From assembly GCA_046582185.1 (NCBI GenBank), contig JAYGEX010000013.1, positions 145,579-209,578 on the forward strand: 64,000 nucleotides of DNA, read 5' to 3'. Positions 43,017 to 52,371 of this stretch are shown piece by piece. The number at the start of each line of letters is the position of its first letter. The first letter of the stretch is position 1. The notes beneath the pieces are model-generated. The model had not been told where the DNA came from and made no database searches. It worked only from the letters and a program-made list of their open reading frames with translations. Source of the stretch: GCA-002726655 sp046582185 (GTDB taxonomy: Bacteria > Pseudomonadota > Gammaproteobacteria > Pseudomonadales > Azotimanducaceae). The position numbers and the translations under genes were made by a program.

Positions 43017-44912
43017 CTAAGCTGAAATCAATCCAATGTTGTTTTTGATCATCACCTGTGCAATTTCATCTAGAATCGCCGGATCATCAATCGTAGCGGG
43101 GGCCTCAAATTCCTTGCCATCAGCAACCTTGCGCATCACTTGCCGCAGGATCTTGCCTGACCGGGTCTTTGGCAGGCGATCAACTACAACCGCCTTCCTA
43201 AAGTTAGCAAAAGCGCCAATATCCTTACGCACCATGGCAATAAGCTCCGCCTGAAGTTGATCATCGGAAATATTGGCGCCATCTTTTAGTAGTAACAGAC
43301 CCACTGGGATTTGCCCCTTGTCCACGTCTTCAACGCCAATTACAGCGCATTCGGCAACGGCGGCATGAGAGGCAACAATTTCCTCCATCTCACCGGTTGA
43401 TAAACGGTGTCCTGCAACATTAATCACATCATCGGTGCGGCCCATGATGAATAAATAGCCATCCTCATCGATAAATCCGCCGTCGCCGGTGAGGTAATAA
43501 CCTGGGTGTTCAAGCATATAAGCATCCAGGTAGCGCTGATGGTCGCCCCAAACCGTGGGCAAACATCCTGGTGGCAGTGGTAATTTAAGGACCACATCCC
43601 CCTCTTCATCGGCAGCCATTTGCTGGTGATCTTCGGACAATATCTGGATGTCAAAGCCGGGAATGGGCAGACAGGCAGAGCCCGCCTTGCATTCGTGCGG
43701 CTCAATACCCATTGGATTCCCAGCAATTGGCCAGCCTGTTTCCGTTTGCCACCAGTGGTCTATCACAGGGATTTTGAGCATATCGCAAAGCCATTCATAG
43801 GTTGAAGGGTCAGTCCGTTCGCCTGCAACAAAGAGAGTTTTCAGGGAGGAGATATCATATTGCCCGAGTAACTTGCTCTCCGGGTCTTCTTTACGCATGG
43901 CTCGAAATGCTGTGGGAGCAGTGAAGAACACATTGACCTTGTAGTCAGAGATGATGCGCCAGAAGGTTCCAGCATCGGGGGTTCTAACCGGTTTCCCTTC
44001 AAACAAAATGGTTGTGCAACCGGCGAACAAGGGTGCATATACGATGTAGGAATGACCAACCACCCAACCGACATCGGATGCTGCCCAATACACATCGCCC
44101 GCTTCTACGTCGTAGACCGCTGCCATGCTATAAAGCAGCGATACCGCGTGACCACCATTATCCCGAACGACACCTTTAGGTTTACCTGTGGTCCCGGAGG
44201 TATATAAGATGTACAAGGGATCAGTGGACTTTACGGAAACACAATCTGCCGGGCTGGCTGCTTCGAGGGCCGAAACCCAGTCCACATCCCGATCGCCCAT
44301 ACTTGCACGACATTGCGAACGCTGATAGACAACACAGTGCTCTACCTTGTGCTCCGCTAAATCAATGGCTTCATCAATTAACGGCTTGTATTCGATAATG
44401 TTTGAAAACTCAATACCGCAAGAGGCAGTCAGAATGATTTTAGGTGAGGAATCATCTATGCGCGTCGCCAACTCCTTTGCAGCGAAACCGCCAAACACAA
44501 CAGAATGAATCGCGCCAAGGCGAGCACAAGCGAGCATCGATATAGCAGCTTCCGGAATCATCGGCAAATAGATAATGACCCGGTCCCCTCTTTCAATGCC
44601 CAGACTTTTAAGGACACCCGCGAACTTTGCAACTTCATCTCTTAGCTCTGTGTAGGTGTATTTTTTAACAGTGTCAGTAACCGGAGAATCATATATAAGC
44701 GCGAGCTGGTCGCCGCGGCCAAGCTCGATATGGCGATCCAGCGCCAGGTAAGAAGAATTTAACTCGCCATCTGGAAACCATATATCGACGCCATTGGCAT
44801 CTTTGTCCAGAATCGTATTCGGCGCCTTGGTCCAGGAAACTCTTTTAGCCTGCTCAGCCCAAAAGCCGCCGGGATCTTGTAAAGACTTCTGATATTCGGA
44901 CTGATAACTCAC
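43017..44912 (-). CDS. prpE: Propionyl-CoA synthetase PrpE (acyl-CoA synthetase)
   Basis: Activates propionate, or a similar short acid, to its CoA thioester through an acyl-AMP. The AMP motif is ILYTSGTTGKPKGVVRDNGGH (about residue 235). The C-terminal domain has GRTDDVINVAGHRLSTGEMEE and the adenylation Lys in LPKTRSGKILRQVMRK. Translation probably starts at the GTG at 44912: a GGAG lies seven bases ahead, and the conserved SYQSEYQKSLQDPGGFWAEQA follows. The 631 residues match E. coli PrpE. No prpBCD genes are here. Confidence 0.9.
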   Translation of the reverse strand: MSYQSEYQKSLQDPGGFWAEQAKRVSWTKAPNTILDKDANGVDIWFPDGELNSSYLALDRHIELGRGDQLALIYDSPVTDTVKKYTYTELRDEVAKFAGVLKSLGIERGDRVIIYLPMIPEAAISMLACARLGAIHSVVFGGFAAKELATRIDDSSPKIILTASCGIEFSNIIEYKPLIDEAIDLAEHKVEHCVVYQRSQCRASMGDRDVDWVSALEAASPADCVSVKSTDPLYILYTSGTTGKPKGVVRDNGGHAVSLLYSMAAVYDVEAGDVYWAASDVGWVVGHSYIVYAPLFAGCTTILFEGKPVRTPDAGTFWRIISDYKVNVFFTAPTAFRAMRKEDPESKLLGQYDISSLKTLFVAGERTDPSTYEWLCDMLKIPVIDHWWQTETGWPIAGNPMGIEPHECKAGSACLPIPGFDIQILSEDHQQMAADEEGDVVLKLPLPPGCLPTVWGDHQRYLDAYMLEHPGYYLTGDGGFIDEDGYLFIMGRTDDVINVAGHRLSTGEMEEIVASHAAVAECAVIGVEDVDKGQIPVGLLLLKDGANISDDQLQAELIAMVRKDIGAFANFRKAVVVDRLPKTRSGKILRQVMRKVADGKEFEAPATIDDPAILDEIAQVMIKNNIGLISA

Positions 44913-44984
44913 CACAAAACTCCTCTTGTTTGAGCACCAACAATAACAGAATTTATAGCCAGGGTTTGTTGGGATCGTTACCCA

Positions 44985-45014
44985 CAAAAAAGGGGAATCA
45001 AATGATTCCCCTTT
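44985..45014 (-). terminator. Rho-independent terminator (minus strand)
   Basis: An almost perfect inverted repeat, AAAGGGGAATCA and TGATTCCCCTTT at 44989-45014, is followed on the minus strand by a run of T (TTTTTTG). It lies about 130 bases after the stop of the basic protein gene at 45144-45659 and just upstream of prpE. Confidence 0.8.
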
Positions 45015-45143
45015 CGTCGATCTGTATTTCCCGTTCTGACAATTGGCTTATCTCGCCAGACAAATCTATATTGTTATACTTTTACAGTCTCGCCTTTACA
45101 GATCGGCAGCTAACAATACTGTCGTATCGCAGCTAATACTTTC

Positions 45144-45659
45144 TTACTTACGCTTCTTGCGCTTACGTTTCATAGCCTCAAGCTGCGCCTTACTTGGCTG
45201 GGCTATTAACAACTGTTTGTATGTTTTAGCTCGCTTTGAGATTTTCTTGTGATCAACATAGAAATCTACCGCTTTCTCCCACGCACCTTTAAGGCCATGA
45301 AGATTGATAGACACGGTTGTGTTAACAATTTTATTCACTTTCGAAGACATAATGCCAATCTGGAAAACTGGCGTTCTGGTACCACTCTTCTCAGTTTTCA
45401 TTCTAAACAGAATGCCACGAACCTTTCCTGATTTGTCGAACAGCGCAGTCTTCGCAGCTGCTGCCTTCGCCTTAGCCTGCTGCTTTTCCAATACCGCATC
45501 ACGCTCTTCTGCCACCTGCTTTACAGCGGCCCTGGCTGCGCCACGTATCCGCTTGCCATTTTCTTTCAGTGAAAAATATTCCTGGTAAGTTTTTCCCGCA
45601 ATTTGCCGTCTAACTCGAAACCCATGGAACCGAGTAGTATCAAGAAGTTCTACACTCAT
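45144..45659 (-). CDS. Unknown basic protein, possible DNA binder
   Basis: A 171-residue protein that I do not assign to a family with confidence. The start TTRFHGFRVRRQIAGKTYQEYFSL looks like a three-strand DNA-binding unit of the AP2/integrase N-terminal type. The middle is Ala/Lys-rich and probably helical (AEERDAVLEKQQAKAKAAAAK), and the end is very basic (MKRKRKKRK). It is monocistronic, with its own terminator about 130 bases after it. Confidence 0.7.
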   Translation of the reverse strand: MSVELLDTTRFHGFRVRRQIAGKTYQEYFSLKENGKRIRGAARAAVKQVAEERDAVLEKQQAKAKAAAAKTALFDKSGKVRGILFRMKTEKSGTRTPVFQIGIMSSKVNKIVNTTVSINLHGLKGAWEKAVDFYVDHKKISKRAKTYKQLLIAQPSKAQLEAMKRKRKKRK

Positions 45660-46056
45660 TTTAAGTTACCTGTAATTGGTTGATTGTGTTGAGAATGTTG
45701 CAGTTCAGTGTTTCTACTTCACGAACATTCCAGCTAAAAGATCGTACGATCCGCCTGGCTACTACATTGGCATGAACACCTTCTGGCGCTGTTCACTCTA
45801 AGAATACAGCCTTAAGTTGGGATATTCAATTCCCGGCCGGATCGAAAGAGGCGCAATTCTACCCTAATTTACAATAAAGGGAACCTGTATTTATAGATAT
45901 TTGTAAATAGCGATTTCAGCGAGACTTCAGTGAGATAGTTAGGCAATTTAACTTTCCTGACAAGTCAAAAAGACCTCGCAAGCCCTTGATTTACTGGGCT
46001 TTATAACCAATTCGCCTAACTATGATCCTGATGGAGTGTATAACGAACAGTAATCG
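45660..46056. other. Gene-free stretch of about 400 bases
   Basis: No gene is seen on either strand. It should contain the promoter of the basic protein gene (minus strand) near 45680-45760 and the 3' end of the CoA-transferase transcript. At 45982-46003 AAGCCC and GGGCTT can pair, but without a T-run in the useful direction. Confidence 0.5.
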
Positions 46057-47196
46057 TTAGCCCTCAGCTGACGACACTGCTCCACTGTTTACTAACAATT
46101 CTATTTCGCTTTCATTGTAGCCGGCATCGCTTAATACCTGTTTGCTATCTTCACCGGCAATTCTTGAGCCATGGGACAGGCTTGGGCTGGTTCGGCTGAA
46201 TCGTGGCGCTGGCGCTGGTTGCAACACATCATCAAGTTCTACAAATGCGCCGCGCGCCTTATTATGTGGGTGTTCAGCGACTTCGCTCAGCGATAATACA
46301 GGCGCAAAACATACATCAGAGCCTTCCATCAGGTCGCACCACTCATCCCTGGTCTTTGATTTAAACGCTGCGCTTACCTTCTCTTTATATTCTGGCCATC
46401 GACTCTGATCCATTTGTGCTGAAAACTCATCTTTGTCCAATCCTGCCTTTTCCAACAATAATGCATAAAACTGGGGCTCAATAGAACCAATGGAGATATA
46501 TTTGCCATCGCTGGTTTCATAGGTATCGTAAAAATGTGCACCGCCATCAAGCAAGTTGGCACCTCGCTCTTCCTTCATTGCACCCATAGCCTTCATAGAG
46601 AAGAACATTGACATCAGGATGGCTGCACCATCGACCATCGCCGTATCAACTACTTGACCTGTTCCTGATTTTTGCGCTTCAAGGATCGCACAGACAAGAC
46701 CAAAGGCCAGTACCATTCCGCCACCACCAAAATCACCTACCAAATTTAGGGGTATCGATGGTTTTTCTCCTTTCGTACCAATAGAGTGCAGGGCGCCAAT
46801 TAGTGATATGTAATTAATGTCGTGGCCTGCGGCCTGTGCCATTGGTCCTTCCTGGCCCCATCCTGTCATTCGTCCATATACAAGTTTGGGATTCCTGGCC
46901 ATGCAATCCGCCGGACCGAGTCCAAGTCTTTCTGTTACACCCGGTCTGAAGCCTTCAAAAATGGCATCAGCCCCTTCACATAACTTTAAGACAACTTCCT
47001 TTCCTTCATCACTCTTAAGATCGACTGCAATAGACTTGCGGCCCCTTGTCAGGACATCGATGGGACGTCGAGATCCACTACCAGCCCTATCCACACGTAT
47101 AACCTCCGCACCCATATCTGCTAACATCATTCCGCAAAATGGTCCTGGCCCTATACCCGCGAGCTCAATTATTTTGATTCCGTTTAATGGTCCCAA
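46057..47196 (-). CDS. CaiB/BaiF CoA-transferase family protein, AMACR-like
   Basis: A 379-residue member of the family III CoA-transferases. The sequence IELAGIGPGPFCGMMLADMGAEVIRVDR and in particular RMTGWGQEGPMAQAAGHDINYISLIGAL (His and Asp near 126-156) is that of alpha-methylacyl-CoA racemases, which interconvert 2-methylacyl-CoA stereoisomers for beta-oxidation. The gene is alone on its strand, with an unassigned 290-base upstream gap. A second, less AMACR-like member lies at 58888-60105. Confidence 0.9.
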   Translation of the reverse strand: MGPLNGIKIIELAGIGPGPFCGMMLADMGAEVIRVDRAGSGSRRPIDVLTRGRKSIAVDLKSDEGKEVVLKLCEGADAIFEGFRPGVTERLGLGPADCMARNPKLVYGRMTGWGQEGPMAQAAGHDINYISLIGALHSIGTKGEKPSIPLNLVGDFGGGGMVLAFGLVCAILEAQKSGTGQVVDTAMVDGAAILMSMFFSMKAMGAMKEERGANLLDGGAHFYDTYETSDGKYISIGSIEPQFYALLLEKAGLDKDEFSAQMDQSRWPEYKEKVSAAFKSKTRDEWCDLMEGSDVCFAPVLSLSEVAEHPHNKARGAFVELDDVLQPAPAPRFSRTSPSLSHGSRIAGEDSKQVLSDAGYNESEIELLVNSGAVSSAEG

Positions 47197-47484
47197 GCTG
47201 ATTCTCCTAACTTTTTGATTTGTGCTATTTAGTCACATCCAATTTTCCAGAGCAACCTGACATAATCAACCGATTATTTTCAGTCATTCACCAGGACGCT
47301 CAAGATTCCGGTTGAGCTAACAAGAAGGCTGAAAAGTTCTATATAATTCGCCCGGGAGCTGCGAACACATAAGGGTTACATTTCGTGAATTGAACAAACT
47401 CCAGGGAAACCCCAAAAGTTGAATATTGTCAGGTAAGTGAATGTGGGTACACTGCTCGCACCAGGCGCCAGAAAGGAAAAATAA

Positions 47485-48144
47485 ATGAGTGAATTGTTAG
47501 ACCATATTGAAATCGAGCCCGAAACACAGGCTACTGCCAGCATTATCTGGCTTCACGGCCTCGGCGCAGACGGCCACGATTTTGAACCCATCGTTCCAGA
47601 GCTGAACCTGCCGCCAACGCTGCCCGTCAGGTTTATATTCCCTCATGCACCTGTTAGACCGATAACGATAAACAATGGCGATGAGATGCGAGCATGGTAT
47701 GACTTCATTCCTCATTCAGAAACCGCCGGCTCAGAAGATATGGCGGAATCTTCTGAACAGATTAAGCAATTCATCTACAGAGAGATTGAGCGCGGCATTG
47801 CGCCATCGCGAATCTTGCTTGCGGGATTTTCCCAGGGTGGCGTTATCGCCTTACACACCGGCTTACGTTTCGAGGAGCGCTTAGCGGGAATTCTGGCTTT
47901 ATCCACTTATCTCCATGACTACACTGCAACAGAAAATGAGAGAACGGATGCCAACCTCGCCATACCCATCATGATGGCACATGGCACACAAGACCCCATG
48001 ATCCCTATCATGAGAGCAGCAACCTCAAGGGAAAACCTGATCCGCCTTGGTTATGACGTTAGATGGTTTGACTATCCCATGGGACATCAGGTGTGTCTGG
48101 AAGAAATCGGCGAGGTCTCCAATTTCTTTCAGGAAATCCTATAG
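47485..48144 (+). CDS. Carboxylesterase/phospholipase of the acyl-protein thioesterase type
   Basis: A 219-residue alpha/beta hydrolase. Early HGLGADGHDFEPIVPEL is the oxyanion block, the nucleophile is Ser in LLAGFSQGGVIALHTG (about residue 115), the Asp is in MMAHGTQDPMIP and the His is in YPMGHQVCLEE. This is the pattern of Pseudomonas carboxylesterase II. It is four bases ahead of miaE and probably shares its transcript. Confidence 0.92.
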   Translation: MSELLDHIEIEPETQATASIIWLHGLGADGHDFEPIVPELNLPPTLPVRFIFPHAPVRPITINNGDEMRAWYDFIPHSETAGSEDMAESSEQIKQFIYREIERGIAPSRILLAGFSQGGVIALHTGLRFEERLAGILALSTYLHDYTATENERTDANLAIPIMMAHGTQDPMIPIMRAATSRENLIRLGYDVRWFDYPMGHQVCLEEIGEVSNFFQEIL

Positions 48145-48148
48145 TAGT

Positions 48149-48742
48149 ATGCATAACAAAGAAGACCAGTCCTTCGAACTGAAATCCGAATCATCACAGG
48201 CCTGGCTAGAGATGGTTCTCGAAAATTTTGACGAATTTCTGCTAGATCATGCAGCAAACGAGCGGAAGGCCTCATCCATGGCAATGTCCATGGTCGCCCA
48301 CTATCCCGACAAGCCGCTGCTGCTGACAGCAATGATTGACCTTGCGCTGGAAGAGCTCACGCACTTCAAACAAGTTGTTAAACTGGCTAGCAAGCGAAAT
48401 TTGATCCTCATTGCTGACGAGAAGGATGCATATGTGAACCAAATAAGAAACCATGTTCGCAAAGGGACAGACCCCTACTTTCTTGACCGGCTGCTAACTG
48501 CAGCGGTAATAGAAGCCCGGGGCGCAGAACGATTCCTACTGATATCCAGGCATATAGATGAGGAAGATCTGGCCAAGTTTTATGGCACGCTCGCAAAGTC
48601 TGAAGCCAACCATCACCTGCTGTTCATCGAATTGGCACTGAATTACTTCGAACAAGACGAAGTGGCAGAGCGCTTCCAGGAATGGCTGAAAATAGAACAG
48701 CACATCCTCGACAACTTACCCATCCGCCCGCGACTGCACTAA
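48149..48742 (+). CDS. miaE: tRNA-(2-methylthio-N6-isopentenyl adenosine) hydroxylase MiaE
   Basis: A di-iron monooxygenase that hydroxylates the isopentenyl group of ms2i6A at tRNA position 37. The four-helix di-iron ligands can be seen: ANERKASSMAMSM (Glu), ALEELTHFKQV (Glu-x-x-His), VIEARGAERF (Glu) and KSEANHHLLF (Glu-x-x-His). The frame is open upstream to 48047, but the ATG at 48149 follows the esterase stop directly and gives the standard 197 residues. Confidence 0.93.
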   Translation: MHNKEDQSFELKSESSQAWLEMVLENFDEFLLDHAANERKASSMAMSMVAHYPDKPLLLTAMIDLALEELTHFKQVVKLASKRNLILIADEKDAYVNQIRNHVRKGTDPYFLDRLLTAAVIEARGAERFLLISRHIDEEDLAKFYGTLAKSEANHHLLFIELALNYFEQDEVAERFQEWLKIEQHILDNLPIRPRLH

Positions 48743-48761
48743 ATGTCGGTAGGTACAGGCT

Positions 48762-50039
48762 ATGACTCGTTTCCAGCAGGTAGTTGATAAATATCTCAAT
48801 ACCTATGCCGAGCATGAAATAGGGTTAATTCCCGAGATTGCCAATACCTACGATCATTGCCTTGTTGTACCGGCATTCGATGAAACCTGGCAATCTCTGC
48901 AAAAAGTGTGGCAGAAGCTTGAGGATAATTTCCTCCTCATTTTGGTCATTAATGCGCCTCGCCTGAATCACAGGAATACGCTCGATCTTCTACGTAAGCT
49001 CAAACAAAATGAGAATGCCAAGGGCAAGGTCAATGACTCAAATTGTGCTTTTATTCCAGCGGCCAAGGCAAAGGAAAATTTGGAAAACACAAACTCCGGT
49101 AATGCGACTAATCCCGACATTCTCCTGATTGACAGATGTAGTGACGGACTGACAATAGCGCCCAGTCAGGGCGTTGGATTGGCGAGGAAAATCGGCGCCG
49201 ACATTGCATTGCAATTAATAACAAACGCGGTAATTCGCTCCAGCAGAATCTCGATCACCGATGCAGACGCGATACTACCGTTTGACTACTTCAGCCACAC
49301 ACTCAAGGAAAATGAATCGGCTATTACTCTGCCCTTCAGACATCAATCTGATGCGCTGGCCATGCGCCTCTATGAGATAGGCATCCTTTATTATGCCAAC
49401 GGGCTTGATTGGGCCGGCTCCAGATACGCATATACCAGCCTTGGCTCGGCCATGGCAATTAGTTCGAACCACTACGCCATGGTTCGCGGATTCCCAAAGC
49501 GTAGCGCTGCAGAGGACTTCTATTTATTAAACAAACTCGCAAAGACTGGCGATGTCGCAAGGATCCATTGTGGCGCGATCTTGCTTTCCGCCAGGGAATC
49601 AGACCGGGTGCCTGTCGGCACTGGTCCTGGCCTGCGAAAAATCAAATCCCTGGACGCACCCCTTGAAGAATATCTGTATTACCATCCACAGATCTTTGTG
49701 CTGCTAAAGGAACTCCTGGGCATATTCGACTCACTCTGGGAAAACCCGGAGGCGATGCTAGGCGCAAGCGAATGGCTTCAACGCTATGTGAAACATCAGA
49801 AACTCGACCAACTAATTGCCGAACAGCACAAGAAGCTACAACGACCTGAGGTGTTCAACAAATTTCTCGCTGATTGGTTCGACGGCTTCAAGACATTGAA
49901 ATTCATCCACTACCTGCGCGACAACTTTCTCCCCTCTGTTCCTCTTAAAGGTATTACAGCCGCCCCATTTACCCGGCACATGACATGGGACGATCTGTCA
50001 TCTTTCAGCGCACAACTTTCTGATCAGATTTACCCGTGA
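48762..50039 (+). CDS. Glycosyltransferase-like protein (GT-A fold, family 2 type)
   Basis: A 425-residue soluble protein. HCLVVPAFDETWQSLQKVWQKL (about residues 32-53) and SRISITDADAILPFDYF (the D-x-D of a GT-A nucleotide-sugar site, about 166) indicate a family 2 glycosyltransferase-like fold. YTSLGSAMAISSNHYAMVRGFPKRSAAEDFYLLNKL resembles the acceptor loop with its GFP and ED. There is no membrane segment. Donor and acceptor are unknown. It lies 19 bases after miaE and 40 before argC. Confidence 0.65.
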   Translation: MTRFQQVVDKYLNTYAEHEIGLIPEIANTYDHCLVVPAFDETWQSLQKVWQKLEDNFLLILVINAPRLNHRNTLDLLRKLKQNENAKGKVNDSNCAFIPAAKAKENLENTNSGNATNPDILLIDRCSDGLTIAPSQGVGLARKIGADIALQLITNAVIRSSRISITDADAILPFDYFSHTLKENESAITLPFRHQSDALAMRLYEIGILYYANGLDWAGSRYAYTSLGSAMAISSNHYAMVRGFPKRSAAEDFYLLNKLAKTGDVARIHCGAILLSARESDRVPVGTGPGLRKIKSLDAPLEEYLYYHPQIFVLLKELLGIFDSLWENPEAMLGASEWLQRYVKHQKLDQLIAEQHKKLQRPEVFNKFLADWFDGFKTLKFIHYLRDNFLPSVPLKGITAAPFTRHMTWDDLSSFSAQLSDQIYP

Positions 50040-50079
50040 TAAAATTACCGGGATTAAACAAAACTTTCCGAAGTCTCCG

Positions 50080-51048
50080 ATGTACAAAATATTTATTGAC
50101 GGCCAGGCAGGCACAACAGGCTTACAGATTCACCAGCGTTTACGGGATCGGACAGATATCGAAATTCTGCAGATATCTGCCGAGCAACGAAAAGATGTGG
50201 ACGCTAAAGCCAGTATCATCGACGCTGCTGATGTAGTGATACTGTGCTTGCCCGACGAGGCCGCCCTGGAAACGGTCGCATTGGCCGAGACGATGGACAC
50301 ACGATTTATTGACGCCAGCACTGCCCACAGGACAAACCCTGATTGGGTCTATGGCCTTGCAGAACTTAACAAAGACCAACGAACACGGATCATCGACGCA
50401 CGCCTGGTAACTAATCCCGGCTGTTATCCTACCGGGTTCCTGCTGGCGGTGATGCCTCTGGTCGAGCAATCCCTGCTCAAGCCTTCCTCCCTTATTACTA
50501 TTAGTGCGCTCTCGGGTTACAGCGGCGGCGGCAGGCAGATGATGGAAAAATATAAGCAACAGGAGGCCGATAGCAATGAATGCCCTGCCAATGCCAGGCT
50601 CTGGCATTCAAGACCCTATGCTCTTAATCTTGCGCACAAACATATTCCAGAAATGCAACACTACGCAGGGCTTGATAGCGCGCCACTGTTCCTGCCTAGC
50701 GTCGGCCATTTTCCCCAGGGCATGTTAGTGAGCACCGGACTTTTTAAGGAATTTTTCACCACGGCAATCAAGCCCCATCAAGTGTTTGATGTGCTTGATG
50801 CTCGTTATAAAGATGAACCTTGCATACAAGTCTATGGCCCGGATGATAGAACCCAATATGAAGATGGATTCCTCCACCCGGAAGCCAACAATGGCACCAA
50901 CCGCCTAGATATTTTCGTTTCCGGACACGATGAACAAATACTACTGGTCTCGCGCCTGGACAATCTAGGTAAAGGCGCAGCAGGTGCTGCCATCCAGAAT
51001 CTGAACCTGATGCTCGGCGCGCCGGAGCTTCAGGGACTCATTACCTAA
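50080..51048 (+). CDS. argC: N-acetyl-gamma-glutamyl-phosphate reductase ArgC (type 2)
   Basis: NADPH-dependent reduction of N-acetylglutamyl phosphate in arginine synthesis. The cofactor loop is IFIDGQAGTTGLQIHQRL (residues 4-21) and the catalytic Cys is in VTNPGCYPTGFLLAVMPL (about 116). GTTG rather than the GASGYTG of type 1, and the 322-residue length, point to the shorter type 2 form. No other arg gene is nearby. It starts 40 bases after the glycosyltransferase gene. Confidence 0.94.
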   Translation: MYKIFIDGQAGTTGLQIHQRLRDRTDIEILQISAEQRKDVDAKASIIDAADVVILCLPDEAALETVALAETMDTRFIDASTAHRTNPDWVYGLAELNKDQRTRIIDARLVTNPGCYPTGFLLAVMPLVEQSLLKPSSLITISALSGYSGGGRQMMEKYKQQEADSNECPANARLWHSRPYALNLAHKHIPEMQHYAGLDSAPLFLPSVGHFPQGMLVSTGLFKEFFTTAIKPHQVFDVLDARYKDEPCIQVYGPDDRTQYEDGFLHPEANNGTNRLDIFVSGHDEQILLVSRLDNLGKGAAGAAIQNLNLMLGAPELQGLIT

Positions 51049-51102
51049 TTAAGTGAAGTAAACGAGAACGCCGCAATAAACAAGGTGGAAGAGATAAACA
51101 TC

Positions 51103-52371
51103 ATGGAACTCAAGAGCTTGGAGCCGCAACAACTGGATGATTTTCAGCGAATCGCACAGGCTTCCTATGATCAGCTAAAAGAAGAGAATCTGTCGCTGGA
51201 CCTTACCCGTGGCAAGCCATCTGCCGCACAATTGGATCTTTCAAACGAACTGGACGGCATACTTGACGGCTTTTATCTCCTGCAAGATGGCACAGACGTC
51301 CGAAATTATGGCGGTATTCTGGGTATCCCCGAGGCGCGGCATTTCGGCGCAGAACTCATGGGTATCGATTCTTCTGAAACCATGGTCGCCGGTAACAGTA
51401 GCCTGACATTGATGTACAACCTGATTGCCCAGATGTTACCAATCTGGCAAGAACAAGCTCAGGCAGTGGACAACAAGGTGAAATTTATTTGCCTGGTGCC
51501 TGGTTACGATCGACATTTCACTATTTGTGAGCACTTTGATATTGAGATGATCAACGTTGAGTTAAAACCCTCCGGACCGGACATGGATGCCATTGAGTCA
51601 TTATTGGCTGATGATGAAATGATCAAGGGCATCTGGTGCGTACCCAAGTACAGCAATCCCACCGGTCATACCTATGACAAGAGTACGGTGGAACGTTTTG
51701 CCCGACTTAAGGATGTCGCTGGTAAAAACTTCCGAATTATGTGGGACAACGCCTACCTTGTTCATCACCTCAGCGACAAACCAGACAGCTTGCACAATAT
51801 AATGCTAGAGGCTAAAAAAGCCGGGTCCGAAGATTCTCTAGCTATATTTGCATCAAGCTCGAAGGTGACATTTGCAGGGGCCGGCATCGCATTCTATGGC
51901 GCATCGGAGGAGAACCTGGGTAAATTTGAAAAATTCCTAAGCCCCCAGGTAATCGGATTCGATAAGGTTAATCAGCTACGGCATGTTAGATTTTTGCGAG
52001 ATCAGGAGACCCTGGCAGTGCATATGGATAAACACAAAGACTTGCTGAAACCTAAATTCCAGCTGGTACAGGAGAGGCTGGAATCAGGCATCGGTGGACT
52101 GGGCATTGCCGAGTGGACCAGACCCAATGGAGGATACTTTGTATCCCTTACAACCTTGCCCGGTATCGCCGGTACAGTTGTAACAATGGCAGCTGATGCC
52201 GGCGTCAAGCTGACTCCGGCGGGCGCTACCTTCCCTTATGGTGTCGATGCCAAAGACACGAATATACGTATAGCGCCAACATTTCCGTCAGTGGGCGACC
52301 TGGAAAAGGCAATGGATGTATTAGTAGCCTGCTTAAAGCTGGCTTCCGCCAACGAATTGCTAATTCCATAA
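51103..52371 (+). CDS. Aminotransferase class I, aspartate aminotransferase subgroup Ic type
   Basis: A PLP enzyme of 422 residues. LSLDLTRGKPSAAQLDLS near the start, VAGNSSLTLMYNLIAQM, VPKYSNPTGHTYD and the Schiff-base Lys in IFASSSKVTFAGAG are the marks of the large-domain aspartate aminotransferases found in Actinobacteria and many Proteobacteria. I take the ATG at 51103, with GGAAGAG ten bases before it. A GTG at 51085 would add six residues. The next gene starts on the base after its stop. Confidence 0.9.
   Translation: MELKSLEPQQLDDFQRIAQASYDQLKEENLSLDLTRGKPSAAQLDLSNELDGILDGFYLLQDGTDVRNYGGILGIPEARHFGAELMGIDSSETMVAGNSSLTLMYNLIAQMLPIWQEQAQAVDNKVKFICLVPGYDRHFTICEHFDIEMINVELKPSGPDMDAIESLLADDEMIKGIWCVPKYSNPTGHTYDKSTVERFARLKDVAGKNFRIMWDNAYLVHHLSDKPDSLHNIMLEAKKAGSEDSLAIFASSSKVTFAGAGIAFYGASEENLGKFEKFLSPQVIGFDKVNQLRHVRFLRDQETLAVHMDKHKDLLKPKFQLVQERLESGIGGLGIAEWTRPNGGYFVSLTTLPGIAGTVVTMAADAGVKLTPAGATFPYGVDAKDTNIRIAPTFPSVGDLEKAMDVLVACLKLASANELLIP

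Noticed and set aside
45982..46003. Possible terminator with AAGCCC/GGGCTT stem
   Set aside because: No T-run follows in the direction of the minus-strand gene that ends nearby.
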